Under the pieces are notes generated by a model that searched no databases, was not told where the DNA came from, and was given only the letters and a program-made list of their open reading frames with translations. Source: Anaeromicrobium sediminis (GTDB lineage: Bacteria; Bacillota; Clostridia; Peptostreptococcales; Thermotaleaceae). From it: 64,000 nucleotides of DNA. The stretch is from contig NZ_NIBG01000001.1 in NCBI RefSeq assembly GCF_002270055.1, forward strand, positions 346,937 to 410,936. Reading direction: 5' to 3'. Positions 27,048-36,175 of the stretch are shown piece by piece; position 1 is the stretch's first letter, and each line of letters starts with the position of its first letter. A program made the position numbers and the translations under genes.

Positions 27048-28005
27048 TTGGTATCCCCCTTTCTATTATTTCCTGAGGTTTTACCTGTGTCTTGCACAAT
27101 TTCACTAAATTCCCATGTACATCTTTACTAGTACAAGATCCACAAATTCCTTCTCCACAACATATTTTAGAATTATTTAATATGACAAAGGCCATTTTAT
27201 TTTCTTTCGCTATAGGATACATTCTTCTACTAAAATTATCAGACCCGGAAGAATATAATATATCATATCCTTCTTTTGCCATACCTTTTAATATATCTAT
27301 GTGGTTTTCATCTTTCAAATTCATTTTTTTTATAGTACAGTCTAAATTCTCTATATATTCTTCCATAAATTCTTCTTTTCTTCTTCCATAGTCAACTATG
27401 AAAGTAACCTTGTTATCATTCTTTATCAAATACTTAATAGTGTTTATAGCAGGTGCTATACCAGCTCCTCTACTTACTACTAATATTTTCTTTCCTTTAG
27501 CCTTTTTTAATTTCTTAAGACCTATTAATCCATTAAAATAAGGGCCTCTAACTACTATATTATCCTCTATATTACTTAAAGTCTTAGTTTTAGAGCCTAG
27601 TATTTCTATTAATGTGTATACACATGACTCTTTCTCATTTGTATCCATGATAGACATGGGAGCACTAAAGTATTCTGGACTATTATTATCTTTCAACATT
27701 AAATAAGATCCTGGATGCTTGAGATCTTTAACTATTTTTTTATCTAGTTTAATTTTTAACAAAAAAATATCTTCCATAATATTTTTCTTGTCTAATACTT
27801 TAGCTTGAAAATTCTGCCGTTGCTCTTTTCTTTTATTTTGATTCCAAATATAATTTTGGTATATACATTGGCCAGTCCAAATGCATTCACAGATTTTCTT
27901 GTTTTGAAGATGGGAGCATAGTATACATTCACCTACTTCTGCTAGATAACATGGACAGTACTCACCACCTGCATCTACGCAATCATAATTTTTTATAACC
28001 ACCAT
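27040..28005 (-). CDS. Cysteine-rich FNR/PyrK-like FAD/NAD-binding reductase subunit
   Basis: 321-residue protein resembling the electron-transfer subunit of dihydroorotate dehydrogenase. The first 50 residues carry eight cysteines (C9, C17, C19, C27, C30, C39, C41, C47), an extra metal-binding region not found in PyrK. A flavin-reductase fold follows, with SRGAGIAPAINTIKYL for NAD binding, and the C-terminal CCGEGICGSC is the [2Fe-2S] site. It likely passes electrons between NAD(P)H and the partner flavoprotein. A terminator directly precedes the gene, leaving little space for a promoter. Confidence 0.82.
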   Translation of the reverse strand: MVVIKNYDCVDAGGEYCPCYLAEVGECILCSHLQNKKICECIWTGQCIYQNYIWNQNKRKEQRQNFQAKVLDKKNIMEDIFLLKIKLDKKIVKDLKHPGSYLMLKDNNSPEYFSAPMSIMDTNEKESCVYTLIEILGSKTKTLSNIEDNIVVRGPYFNGLIGLKKLKKAKGKKILVVSRGAGIAPAINTIKYLIKNDNKVTFIVDYGRRKEEFMEEYIENLDCTIKKMNLKDENHIDILKGMAKEGYDILYSSGSDNFSRRMYPIAKENKMAFVILNNSKICCGEGICGSCTSKDVHGNLVKLCKTQVKPQEIIERGIPNE

Positions 28006-28022
28006 TTTCCCTCCTATCCAAT

Positions 28023-28054
28023 AAAAAAATACCCTTATAAATATAGGGTATTTT
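28023..28054 (-). terminator. Intrinsic terminator after the first D,D-carboxypeptidase gene
   Basis: AAAATACCCT / AGGGTATTTT stem, nine-base loop, and a run of seven T on the minus strand, 16 bp after the stop codon. Confidence 0.9.
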
Positions 28055-28070
28055 CTTTCACTCTGTTTTG

Positions 28071-29222
28071 TTACAAATTCATACTCATTATTTTTTCTTT
28101 AAAGTAATTTGTAATTTTATTTTGTATTTTTTCCACTTCTATGTCTTCTCTACTTATTATATCTGTAGTACCTAATAATTTATCATTTAAGTACACATTA
28201 GCTTGCCCTAAACATTGCCTTCTTTTAATTGGAGCTTGTATATTTTCATCAATTTCTATTATAGTTTTAATTAGTTTTTCTTCTCCTTCTTTTAAAGGCA
28301 CCACAATATTATCCTTATATACTAAATTTGTATATTTTTTTTCTCCATTAGAAATAGTAACCTTTTTAGCTATTTTATCTTTTGCAAAGACTTCGGTTCC
28401 ATTAAAATTGTCAAATCCAAAATCCAACATTCTAAAACAGTCGTTAAACCAGTTTGGATCATTTAGTACTACTGCAATCAATTGCATATTATCCCTAGTA
28501 GCAGAAGTTACTAAACATCTTCCAGCTGCTTTTGTATATCCTGTTTTGACTCCATCTCCACCCTTATATCGACTTAGTGTTTTATTTTTATTATAAAAAT
28601 ATTTATGACCTTCTCTTTCTGCCACCCATAACTTAGTTTTAGTTACTTCTCTAAAAGCATGATTTTTTAAAGCTTCTCGTGTTATTAGAGCTAAATCATA
28701 AGCGGTAGTATAATGTTTGTCATGATGGAGACCGTTTGGATTCATAAAGTTAGTATTCTTAGCACCTAGCCTTTTTGCTTCACTATTCATCATATCTACA
28801 AATTGATCCACAGATTTTCCAACATGGTGAGCTATGGCTACAGCTGAATCATTTCCTGACCTTAACATTAAACCATATACTAAATCTCTTAATAATATCT
28901 TTTCACCATGTTGAAGATAAATTGATGACCCCTCTACCCCAACTGCCTCTGTAGGAACTTTAACATAACTATTCAAGTCTCCATTTTTTATAGCTAAAAG
29001 TGCAGTCATTATCTTAGTAGTACTAGCCATAGGCATCTTAGTGTTTATGTTTCTTGCATATAATACTCGTCCTGTAGATCGATCCATTAATATGGCACTA
29101 CTAGCAGATAGGGGTACTTCTAATCCAAAGGAATTAGTGCCCATTAGCACTAAAAAACACACTGTTAACAGTGCATATTTCTTTAACCTTAAAAATTTTG
29201 ATATTAAATTTCTATGTCTCAT
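28071..29222 (-). CDS. D-alanyl-D-alanine carboxypeptidase (PBP5/DacF-like)
   Basis: 383-residue peptidoglycan carboxypeptidase that removes the terminal D-Ala from stem peptides. A signal peptide with a hydrophobic core is at residues 13-30. The penicillin-binding motifs are STTK near residue 68, SGN near 125 and KTG near 230, in the correct order. The C-terminal PBP5-type domain and a final hydrophobic/basic tail may anchor it. The ATG at 29220-29222 is eight bases after GGAG; the longer frame uses a GTG inside the ribosome site. A paralogue lies at 32413-33576. Confidence 0.92.
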   Translation of the reverse strand: MRHRNLISKFLRLKKYALLTVCFLVLMGTNSFGLEVPLSASSAILMDRSTGRVLYARNINTKMPMASTTKIMTALLAIKNGDLNSYVKVPTEAVGVEGSSIYLQHGEKILLRDLVYGLMLRSGNDSAVAIAHHVGKSVDQFVDMMNSEAKRLGAKNTNFMNPNGLHHDKHYTTAYDLALITREALKNHAFREVTKTKLWVAEREGHKYFYNKNKTLSRYKGGDGVKTGYTKAAGRCLVTSATRDNMQLIAVVLNDPNWFNDCFRMLDFGFDNFNGTEVFAKDKIAKKVTISNGEKKYTNLVYKDNIVVPLKEGEEKLIKTIIEIDENIQAPIKRRQCLGQANVYLNDKLLGTTDIISREDIEVEKIQNKITNYFKEKIMSMNL

Positions 29223-29372
29223 ATTTATCACTCCAAAAGGTAATCTTAATATTATTATCTACCCTTGGATATAAAAATATGAGTTTATAAAAGTATTCAT
29301 CCTGTCCAATTTTTTCTATAGTAGTTGATTATTTATAAATATATTTATAACAACTTCATAATCTTAGGATGG

Positions 29373-29783
29373 TTATATAGATTTATTTTCATATATAATT
29401 TCACAACCAAACTCCTTGGCAATCTTTTCAGCTTCCTTTAAATCTTCTTCACTCCAAACATACCATCCACCTTTTACATTATTGTCTACTAAAATCTCTA
29501 CTTTATCCTTTTTAAATATCATAACCTTTTTATTTCTAGAGTTCATTTGCTTTATTTGATTTGTTATAGCCTCTTCCACATCCACATCCATAACTTTAAG
29601 AGCAATAAATAAACAGGATAATGCATCTTCCAATTCCCTTTTAGCTTTGTTAATATCTCCTTTAATTAAAGCTTTCATAGATTCTGCCACTTCTTCATTT
29701 AAGTGACTTATGGCCTTTTTAGGGTCATCAGTAGTATACTTCCTATTTTTCCATATCAAATCAATAGCTTCTTTAATTTCCAC
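29373..29783 (-). CDS. MazG-like nucleotide pyrophosphohydrolase-fold protein
   Basis: 136-residue all-helical protein whose segment HLNEEVAESMKAL...RELEDALSCLFIAL resembles the metal-binding helices (EExxE...ExxD) of MazG-type pyrophosphohydrolases. The C-terminal 50 residues (GGWYVWSEEDLKEAEKIAKEFGCEIIYE) form a separate short unit not found in typical MazG. It starts with GTG seven bases after GAGGGGG. Substrate unknown; possibly house-cleaning of nucleotides. Confidence 0.72.
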   Translation of the reverse strand: MEIKEAIDLIWKNRKYTTDDPKKAISHLNEEVAESMKALIKGDINKAKRELEDALSCLFIALKVMDVDVEEAITNQIKQMNSRNKKVMIFKKDKVEILVDNNVKGGWYVWSEEDLKEAEKIAKEFGCEIIYENKSI

Positions 29784-29842
29784 TTATATTCCCCCTCATG
29801 TACTCTTAGATATAATATATCATATTTAAGGTTTTCATTGAG

Positions 29843-29879
29843 AAAAAAATATTCTGTAGGGAAATTTCCCTTACAGAAT
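29843..29879 (-). terminator. Intrinsic terminator overlapping the ytfJ stop
   Basis: ATTCTGTAAGGGAAA pairs with TTTCCCTACAGAAT with one bulge and is followed by a run of T on the minus strand. The stem starts inside the last codons of ytfJ. Confidence 0.85.
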
Positions 29880-30335
29880 AATGTCATTTTCTTCTTCTTT
29901 TTTATCATCTTTTTTTACCATGTCTTGAATTTTGTCTAAAAGTTTAGGCATGAAATTCATAACATTATCCAATATACTAGCATTTTGATCTACTGGCATT
30001 AATTTCATCTCATCATTAGAAACTATCATAAAGGCCACAGGTTGTACAGAGACTCCAGCTCCTGAACCACCACCAAATGGAAGTTTATCTTTTTGATCTT
30101 TACCTTGTGAATTATCCTCTTCTTCATTATCTTGACTATCTTCTTCCTTATCTTTCTTTTGTTTTTCATATTCTGCTCCTCCTGATACAAATCCAAAGGA
30201 TACCTTTGATATGGGAATTACAACAGTACCGCTTGGAGTTTCAACAGGATCACCTACTATGGTATTTACATCTATCATTTCCTTTAAACTTTCCATGGTA
30301 GTTTGCATTAAAGCTTCAATAGGGTATTGTGCCAT
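29871..30335 (-). CDS. ytfJ: GerW/YtfJ-family sporulation protein
   Basis: 154-residue protein of the YtfJ (GerW) family, required in Bacillus for normal spore germination. The start PIEALMQTTMESLKEMIDV and TVVIPISKVSFGFVSGG are diagnostic. A charged, glutamate-rich linker sits between residues 55-85, followed by a glycine-rich segment (GGGSGAGVSVQPVAFMIV). It follows the DUF2953 gene by 4 bp, the same pairing as in Bacillus, and a sigma-F-like promoter lies before that gene. Confidence 0.93.
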   Translation of the reverse strand: MAQYPIEALMQTTMESLKEMIDVNTIVGDPVETPSGTVVIPISKVSFGFVSGGAEYEKQKKDKEEDSQDNEEEDNSQGKDQKDKLPFGGGSGAGVSVQPVAFMIVSNDEMKLMPVDQNASILDNVMNFMPKLLDKIQDMVKKDDKKEEENDIIL

Positions 30336-30339
30336 TTTT

Positions 30340-30852
30340 TCACTTCCTTTTTAATTTTATTCTTGCCATAATAATGTAAATAATCCTCACTCTTATATTA
30401 CATTGTAATAAATTGTCTATACTTATCTTTGTATAGGAGGGAGTAGTTAAAAATATTAAGTTTTTATAGTCTAAATTCCTTTTTATTAATATTTTTATGT
30501 TTTCCTTAATTGCAATAATTATTCCTGAAAAAATGGCTGTATATGCCGCATCACCTGTTCCCACTTCCGTTTTCCATATAAAATTGTCTAAACCTGTTTT
30601 TTGTACAACATATTTCACCATATAATAAATATTTTCTATTTCCACTTCACTTTTGGTCTTACTCTCTTCTTTCCACCTGTTCTCTATCTCTTCTCTTATG
30701 TCTAAACTCTTCTCTATAGTTTTAAATGGTACCTTAATAGTTACATTAAAATCATATCTATTATTTCTAAAGGTTATCATGATTTTTATTGGTATAAACA
30801 AAATTATTATTAAACATGTAAATATGATTCCTCCCAATATAAAAAATCTCAA
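30340..30852 (-). CDS. DUF2953 membrane protein (YtfI-like)
   Basis: 170-residue protein with one N-terminal membrane segment (residues 5-25) and a long C-terminal part of mixed strands and helices, matching DUF2953/YtfI, always found beside ytfJ in spore formers. The likely start is a TTG at 30850-30852 after GGGGGTGG; the frame can be extended to 30870. Its function is not known, but the pair is linked to sporulation. Confidence 0.82.
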   Translation of the reverse strand: MRFFILGGIIFTCLIIILFIPIKIMITFRNNRYDFNVTIKVPFKTIEKSLDIREEIENRWKEESKTKSEVEIENIYYMVKYVVQKTGLDNFIWKTEVGTGDAAYTAIFSGIIIAIKENIKILIKRNLDYKNLIFLTTPSYTKISIDNLLQCNIRVRIIYIIMARIKLKRK

Positions 30853-30886
30853 ATAACCACCCCCATACAAAGTTATTATTTGAGTA

Positions 30887-30915
30887 TATTTTTTCCATTT
30901 TCTTAATAATTACTC
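30887..30915 (-). promoter_or_regulatory. Sigma-F-like promoter before the DUF2953-ytfJ operon
   Basis: GGAAAAAATA (30887-30896, minus strand) matches the sigma-F -10 pattern fully, and GAGTA lies 14 bases upstream as a weak -35. In Bacillus ytfJ is forespore-expressed, which supports the call. Confidence 0.35.
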
Positions 30916-30924
30916 TCAATATAC

Positions 30925-30953
30925 AAAAAAAGCACGAAAATAATCTCGTGCTT
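30925..30953 (-). terminator. Intrinsic terminator after scpB
   Basis: AAGCACGA / TCGTGCTT stem with an eight-base loop and a run of T on the minus strand, starting at the scpB stop. Confidence 0.92.
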
Positions 30954-31478
30954 CTAAGTTCCTAATTCTTCACTTTCTAAAGTTGGTAATGCTTCCAAAT
31001 TATTTATACCAAAAGATCTTAAAAATTCATCAGTAGTTATATATAGTATGGGCTTACCTGGCTTATCAAGCCTTCCATTTTCACATATTAAATTTCTATC
31101 TAACAGGGTGCTTATAGCCTTATCACTCTTTACACCCCTTATTGCCTCTATCTCTGGTCTAGTTATAGGCTGTTTATATGCTATTATTGATACGACCTCT
31201 AAAGCAGCCTGAGTGAGTCCTTTATTTTGTGGTGGAGTACATAATTTTTGTATGTATTCATAGTTTTCTTTATTCGTTGATAATTGAAATTTGTTATTTA
31301 CCTCTATGATTTGTATACCCCTATTTTCCTTTTCATAGGTATTTTTCATATCTATTATGACTTTTCTCACATATGCAGGTGATAGCTCTAAAGTTTTACT
31401 TATTAATTTAATATCTAATGGTTCACCCCATACAAATAAAAATGATTCAATTATGGATTTTACTTTTTCCTCCTTCAC
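30954..31478 (-). CDS. scpB: Segregation and condensation protein B
   Basis: 174-residue winged-helix protein that, with ScpA, completes the SMC condensin for chromosome segregation. The sequence SIIAYKQPITRPEIEAIRGV is the ScpB signature. The start is a GTG at 31476-31478 after AGAGGTG, with the ribosome site inside the end of scpA. Translation of the two is therefore coupled. Confidence 0.95.
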   Translation of the reverse strand: MKEEKVKSIIESFLFVWGEPLDIKLISKTLELSPAYVRKVIIDMKNTYEKENRGIQIIEVNNKFQLSTNKENYEYIQKLCTPPQNKGLTQAALEVVSIIAYKQPITRPEIEAIRGVKSDKAISTLLDRNLICENGRLDKPGKPILYITTDEFLRSFGINNLEALPTLESEELGT

Positions 31479-31481
31479 AAC

Positions 31482-32225
31482 TTACACCTCTTTACTTACT
31501 TTTCTCAAATGTATTTTCTCAAATGCTTTATCTTGTTCAACACGTATTACCTTTAATTTTATTAACTCTAATATGGCTAAGAAAGTCACTACTAATTCAG
31601 TTCTCGTATAGAAATCGGAAAATAATTCTTCAAACTCCATTTTGACACTTGTTTCTAATTTTTCCCTTATGTATTTAAGTTTATCTTCAATGGTTATTTC
31701 TTCTCTTTTTAAAATTTGAATATCTATGTTTATATTTTCTTCTTTTTTCTTTCTTTTTAATATATTTTCAAAGGCCTCTTTCAAAACATACAATTCCAAA
31801 TCAAGGGGTTCATAAACATCTCTTATTATATATTCATCTATTTGTTCTTGTTCCTTATAAAATGTTTTCTTATATAGATTTTGCCTATCTTTTAAGTTTA
31901 AGGCGGCTTCTTTAAACTTTTTATATTCTATAAGTTTTAAAATTAATTCTTGCCTAGGGTCTTCTTCTAAGTCTAGTTCTAATTGAGTTTCTTTCTTATT
32001 TGGCAATAGCATTTTTGACTTAATTTCCATTAAAGTTGAAGCCATAACCAAAAATTCGCTAGTTATTTCTAAGTCAAATTTTTTCATTTGATCAATGTAT
32101 TCAATATATTGCTGAGTTATATTAAAAATAGGTATATCGTATATATCAACTTTAGCCTTTTCTATTAAGTGAAACAATAGGTCAAGGGGTCCTTCAAAAG
32201 ATTCTAGTTTGAGATTTAGTGCCAT
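31482..32225 (-). CDS. scpA: Segregation and condensation protein A
   Basis: 247-residue kleisin that bridges the SMC heads. The N-terminal FEGPLDLLFHLIEKAKVDIYD and the C-terminal VVTFLAILELIKLKVIRVEQ are typical. ScpA and ScpB form the only two-gene unit between terminators at 32317 and 30925. The same neighbourhood (xerD, deoB, dacF, scpAB) is kept in Bacillus. Confidence 0.95.
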   Translation of the reverse strand: MALNLKLESFEGPLDLLFHLIEKAKVDIYDIPIFNITQQYIEYIDQMKKFDLEITSEFLVMASTLMEIKSKMLLPNKKETQLELDLEEDPRQELILKLIEYKKFKEAALNLKDRQNLYKKTFYKEQEQIDEYIIRDVYEPLDLELYVLKEAFENILKRKKKEENINIDIQILKREEITIEDKLKYIREKLETSVKMEFEELFSDFYTRTELVVTFLAILELIKLKVIRVEQDKAFEKIHLRKVSKEV

Positions 32226-32316
32226 AGTCTCACCTCTTAAATTATTTATTAATGAAATTATATACGATACCCATTATACCATATTTTCTACTATCCTGTC
32301 CCCATTTCACCCTCAT

Positions 32317-32361
32317 AAAACCCCTATAAGTCAAAGATACTTTTTGACTTATAGGGGTTTT
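32317..32361. terminator. Strong bidirectional hairpin between dacF and scpA
   Basis: Perfect 19-bp arms (AAAACCCCTATAAGTCAAA and its complement) with a seven-base loop. Four-base T runs follow on each strand. It would stop transcription from dacF before scpA. Confidence 0.85.
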
Positions 32362-32412
32362 GTAATTAATATTAAATATTTTAATTGTAAAGCCTTTTTA
32401 TAAAAGACTTTT

Positions 32413-33576
32413 TTATAATACATTATCACTTAGTCGAGTAAATATATCTAATACATTGGCTTTTTTAACATCTTTTTCTGCTACTAAATCTATCTTTGTT
32501 ATTTCTTTTCCATTTAAAGATAAGGATATATATCCTACCTTACTACCAGCTTTTAAGGGAGCCTTTATACTTTTTTGTATTACAATTTCCTTATGGACTT
32601 CCTTTTCTTGACCTTTTTTTACTATAGTTCCCACATTATCCTTTGCAATAACATTTATATTTTCTACCTTACCTTTATCAACCTTTATTTCTCCCATTAC
32701 TTGATTTTTCTTAGCCACATTCACCATACTATAGTTCGAGAATCCATAATTTAACATTTTGCTAGCTTCAGCAAATCTAATTTTTGACGTAGGACTACCT
32801 AATATTACGGCGATTAAATTGAATCCATTTTTTTTAGCTGAGGCTGATAAACAGTATTTTGCATCAGATGTATAACCTGTTTTTATACCATTGGCCCCTT
32901 TATAGAATCTGATTAATTTGTTAGTGTTAGTAAGTTGTAATACAGTCTGTTTCTTGTTAGGTAATCCCACTGTAAGGGTATCCATCCATATGGTTAACCA
33001 TTTATGTATCTTAGGATGCTTTAACAATTCTTTGGACATTAAAGCAATATCATAGGCTGTTGTATAATGTCCTTCTTCTGGCAATCCATTAGTATTCATA
33101 AACTGAGTATTATTCATTCCCAATTCTCTAGCTTTATCATTCATTCTTTTGACAAATACTTCTTCTGACCCAGATATGAACTCAGCCATAGCCACACATC
33201 CATCATTTGCAGATGCTACTGCAATGCCTTTCATTAGTTCTTCTACTGTTCTGATCTCTCCTGGTTCCATATATAGCTGACTTCCCCCCATACTAGAGGC
33301 GTGTTCACTTATAGTCACCTTATCTGTTAAAGCTATATTTCCTGAATCAATTTCTTCCATAGCAATTAGCATAGTCATTATCTTTGTTACACTAGCTGGA
33401 GGCAATTTATCATTAGGATTCTTTTCATAAATGACCTTTCCACTCACCGGATCCATTAAAATAGCAGACCTGGCCTCTACATCAAAGGGATTTGCCCATA
33501 CTAAACTCATTTGTCCAGTAAATATTAACATAAATAACATTATATAAATGACTATTTTTATTGAATATTTTTTCAA
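32413..33576 (-). CDS. dacF: D-alanyl-D-alanine carboxypeptidase, sporulation DacF-type
   Basis: 387-residue carboxypeptidase with signal peptide (residues 6-28, cleavage expected after VWANP region), SVTK near 63, SAND near 120 and KTG near 230. The order spoIIM-xerD-deoB-dacF reproduces the Bacillus locus, where DacF is made in the forespore and trims spore peptidoglycan. The start is a TTG after GGAGGGAG. A sigma-F-like promoter lies about 30 bp upstream of the start. Confidence 0.93.
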   Translation of the reverse strand: MKKYSIKIVIYIMLFMLIFTGQMSLVWANPFDVEARSAILMDPVSGKVIYEKNPNDKLPPASVTKIMTMLIAMEEIDSGNIALTDKVTISEHASSMGGSQLYMEPGEIRTVEELMKGIAVASANDGCVAMAEFISGSEEVFVKRMNDKARELGMNNTQFMNTNGLPEEGHYTTAYDIALMSKELLKHPKIHKWLTIWMDTLTVGLPNKKQTVLQLTNTNKLIRFYKGANGIKTGYTSDAKYCLSASAKKNGFNLIAVILGSPTSKIRFAEASKMLNYGFSNYSMVNVAKKNQVMGEIKVDKGKVENINVIAKDNVGTIVKKGQEKEVHKEIVIQKSIKAPLKAGSKVGYISLSLNGKEITKIDLVAEKDVKKANVLDIFTRLSDNVL

Positions 33577-33607
33577 ATTTCTCCCTCCTTAAGCATGATT
33601 TTAATTT

Positions 33608-33637
33608 TAGCTTTTCCACCCATTAATATACTTATTC
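33608..33637 (-). promoter_or_regulatory. Sigma-F-like promoter before dacF
   Basis: GAATA, 15 bases, then GGAAAAGCTA on the minus strand. This matches the sigma-F pattern (GYWTA, 15, GGNRANANTW) with one mismatch per box. Expected for dacF by analogy with Bacillus. Confidence 0.4.
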
Positions 33638-33694
33638 AATAGGTTGTTGAATAATTAAAGTTTTTCTCAAAAGTAACAAGTTATTTTTATTAAA

Positions 33695-33743
33695 AGAAAA
33701 AAATAAGAGATATGAAAAAGATTTTCATCTCTTTCATATCTCT
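33695..33743 (-). terminator. Intrinsic terminator after deoB
   Basis: AGAGATATGAAA pairs with TTTCATATCTCT (12 bp) around a loop with its own small stem; TTATTTTTTTC follows on the minus strand. Confidence 0.88.
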
Positions 33744-33762
33744 CCATATTACATTTCTTTCA

Positions 33763-34932
33763 CTATAGGATTATATCTTTAAAACTCTCTCCATTTTTAG
33801 GCATTTTCGTATCTAATATATCTGCTATAGTCGCTCCTATATCGGCAAAAGATTTTCTAATACCTAGATTAACTCCAGATTTAACATTCTTTCCATATAC
33901 TAGTATAGGAATATATTCTCTAGTGTGATCTGTTCCCTTATAAGTAGGATCATTTCCATGATCTGCTGTTATTATTAATAGATCATCTTCTTTTAGGCTT
34001 TCTAATATTTCTGGCATTCTTTTATCAAATTCTTCCAAAGCTTCCTTGTAACCTTCTACATTTCTTCTATGTCCAAATTTAGCATCAAAATCTACAAGGT
34101 TAGTAAAGATAATACCTTTACTATCTCCCTTTAGATATTCTATAGTCTTATCTACCCCATCCATATTGCTCTTAGTATGAGCAGCTTCTGTCACACCTTG
34201 TCCATCAAATATGTCCTCTATTTTTCCAACTGCAATTACATCCAATCCTTTTTCCTTTGCAAAATCAAGGACAGTTTTATCAAAGGGCTTTAATGAGTAA
34301 TCCTTTCTATTGGCAGTTCTCGTAAAATTGCCTACTTCCCCAAGGAATGGTCTAGCTATGACTCTTGCAACTTGATCTTCGCCTCTTAGCATTTCCCTAG
34401 CAATTGAACAAATTTTGTAAAGTTCCTCAAGTGAAATTACATCTTCATGGGCTGCCACTTGGAACACACTATCAGCTGAAGTGTATACTATAGGATCTCC
34501 TGTTTTAACATGCTCTTCTCCTAGTTCCTTAATTATTTCCGTTCCTGAAGCAACCTTGTTTCCTAATACTTTTCTGCCTATTTTTTCTTCAAATTTTTCT
34601 ATTATATGTTTTGGGAATCCATCTGGGTATGTTTGAAATGGTTCTTCTATCTTTAAACCAACGATTTCCCAATGTCCAGTGGTAGTATCTTTACCCTTTG
34701 AAATTTCATCAGCCTTACCATAGGCTCCCTTTGGATTAGAAACTTTATCTATATTTTCAATTCCATCTATATTACCTAGCCCTAACTCTACTAAATTTGG
34801 TAAATTAATTCCGCCGCACTCCTTAGCTATATTTTCAAGAGTATTAACACCCTCATCTCCATAGGATTTTGAATCTGGTAATGCTCCTACTCCTACGCTG
34901 TCTAATATTATTATAGTTGTTCTATTAATCAC
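33763..34932 (-). CDS. deoB: Phosphopentomutase
   Basis: 389-residue enzyme interconverting ribose/deoxyribose 1- and 5-phosphates in nucleoside salvage. The metal-binding N-terminal [13 protein letters not shown], the phosphothreonine region [12 protein letters not shown] near residue 85 and [19 protein letters not shown] near the C-terminus define the alkaline-phosphatase-fold DeoB family. The start is a GTG at 34930-34932, seven bases after AAAGGAGG; a longer ATG frame exists but has no site. Confidence 0.95.
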   Translation of the reverse strand: MINRTTIIILDSVGVGALPDSKSYGDEGVNTLENIAKECGGINLPNLVELGLGNIDGIENIDKVSNPKGAYGKADEISKGKDTTTGHWEIVGLKIEEPFQTYPDGFPKHIIEKFEEKIGRKVLGNKVASGTEIIKELGEEHVKTGDPIVYTSADSVFQVAAHEDVISLEELYKICSIAREMLRGEDQVARVIARPFLGEVGNFTRTANRKDYSLKPFDKTVLDFAKEKGLDVIAVGKIEDIFDGQGVTEAAHTKSNMDGVDKTIEYLKGDSKGIIFTNLVDFDAKFGHRRNVEGYKEALEEFDKRMPEILESLKEDDLLIITADHGNDPTYKGTDHTREYIPILVYGKNVKSGVNLGIRKSFADIGATIADILDTKMPKNGESFKDIIL

Positions 34933-35066
34933 CTTATTGCCTCCTTTGTTTTCTATTACGAATATTATACCCATTAATTTATAAACTAATTGAGTAATGT
35001 AAAAATTTTAATTTTCTATGATCCATATTAATAAAGTGAAATTCATTTATATATTTTTTTTAAAAT

Positions 35067-35948
35067 TTATGCCCTAGGGTGGGCCTTTGTATAAACTTCA
35101 TTAATCTTTTTACTATTTATTAAAGCATATATATTAGTGGTAGATATATCGGAATGACCTAACATTTTTTGTATAGATTTTAGATCTGCCCCATTTTGTA
35201 GAAGATGTATTGCAAAGGAATGTCTGAGAACTTGAGGAGTAATGCTTTTTTCGATTTGAGCATTGTGGGCATACTTTTTAATTATCTTCCAAAATCCCTG
35301 CCTTGACATGGGATTTCCTTGAACATTTACAAATAAAGCATCTCCATCTTCTTTCACCATATAGTCCCTACAATTTTCCAAGTAATTTTTTAGTGCTTCC
35401 AGAGCCATAGAACCCATTGGAATTATTCTTTCTTTATTACCTCTATTGCACTTTAGGTAACTCATACTTAAATTCACATCTTCTAAGTTTAATTCTACCA
35501 ACTCAGAAACTCTAATTCCCGTTGCATATAGTAGTTCTAACATTGCTTTATCTCTAATTCCCTTTTGGGTATTGGTTTTAGGTTGATCTAATAAAAGCTC
35601 TATTTCTTCAATAGTTAGAATTATGGGAAGTTTCTTTTCACCTTTTGGAGCTTCTAAATTCAAAGTGGGATCTTTAGATACATGCCTTTTAGAAAACAAA
35701 TATTGAAAAAAAGATCTTATAGAAGCTAAATTTCTAGAAATAGTAGAAGTTGCTCTTCCAACTTTCTTTAAATGAATCATATAAGTTATTATATTTGTCT
35801 TTGTCACATCATCTATATTCTCTATTTTCATAGTGTTTAAAAAAACCATAAATTGGTATATATCTCTTTTATATGAATCTAAAGTGTTTTTGGATAATTC
35901 TCTTTCATTAGTTATGTAATCTATAAAATTCTCAACATACTCATTCAT
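35067..35948 (-). CDS. xerD: Tyrosine recombinase XerD
   Basis: 293-residue site-specific recombinase that resolves chromosome dimers at dif. A SAM-like N-terminal core-binding domain (1-85) precedes the catalytic domain with R in TGIRVSELVEL, K in the beta hairpin, HSFAIHL with upstream R (LRHSF), the LGHSDISTTNIYA box and catalytic tyrosine Y. Position between spoIIM and deoB is as in Bacillus, so this is the chromosomal XerD rather than a phage integrase. Confidence 0.94.
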   Translation of the reverse strand: MNEYVENFIDYITNERELSKNTLDSYKRDIYQFMVFLNTMKIENIDDVTKTNIITYMIHLKKVGRATSTISRNLASIRSFFQYLFSKRHVSKDPTLNLEAPKGEKKLPIILTIEEIELLLDQPKTNTQKGIRDKAMLELLYATGIRVSELVELNLEDVNLSMSYLKCNRGNKERIIPMGSMALEALKNYLENCRDYMVKEDGDALFVNVQGNPMSRQGFWKIIKKYAHNAQIEKSITPQVLRHSFAIHLLQNGADLKSIQKMLGHSDISTTNIYALINSKKINEVYTKAHPRA

Positions 35949-36175
35949 AAACTTGTCCCCTTTTATCTTATATGTATTTTCCTATATATTTATTTTATTA
36001 AATATTTATCTATTTCACAAAATTTTTTTATAAATAAGCTTTATTTTTATTCTAGGGACTATATATATAAGTAATACTCCAATGGAATCTAATATAAATT
36101 AAAGTTGGTGCAATTAAAATTATAAAAATTTTAATTCATAATGTAAAGTGCATTTTTAAATTTATATTAAAAAAT

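Noticed and set aside
35067-35948. Tyrosine recombinase as phage or integrative-element integrase
   Set aside because: Gene order spoIIM-xerD-deoB-dacF and length fit the chromosomal XerD; no attachment repeats or phage genes are around it.
35949-36175. Possible small gene or RNA between spoIIM and xerD
   Set aside because: The 227 bp are AT-rich with one AT inverted repeat (AATTAAAATT and complement) and no T-tract, ribosome site or frame worth calling.
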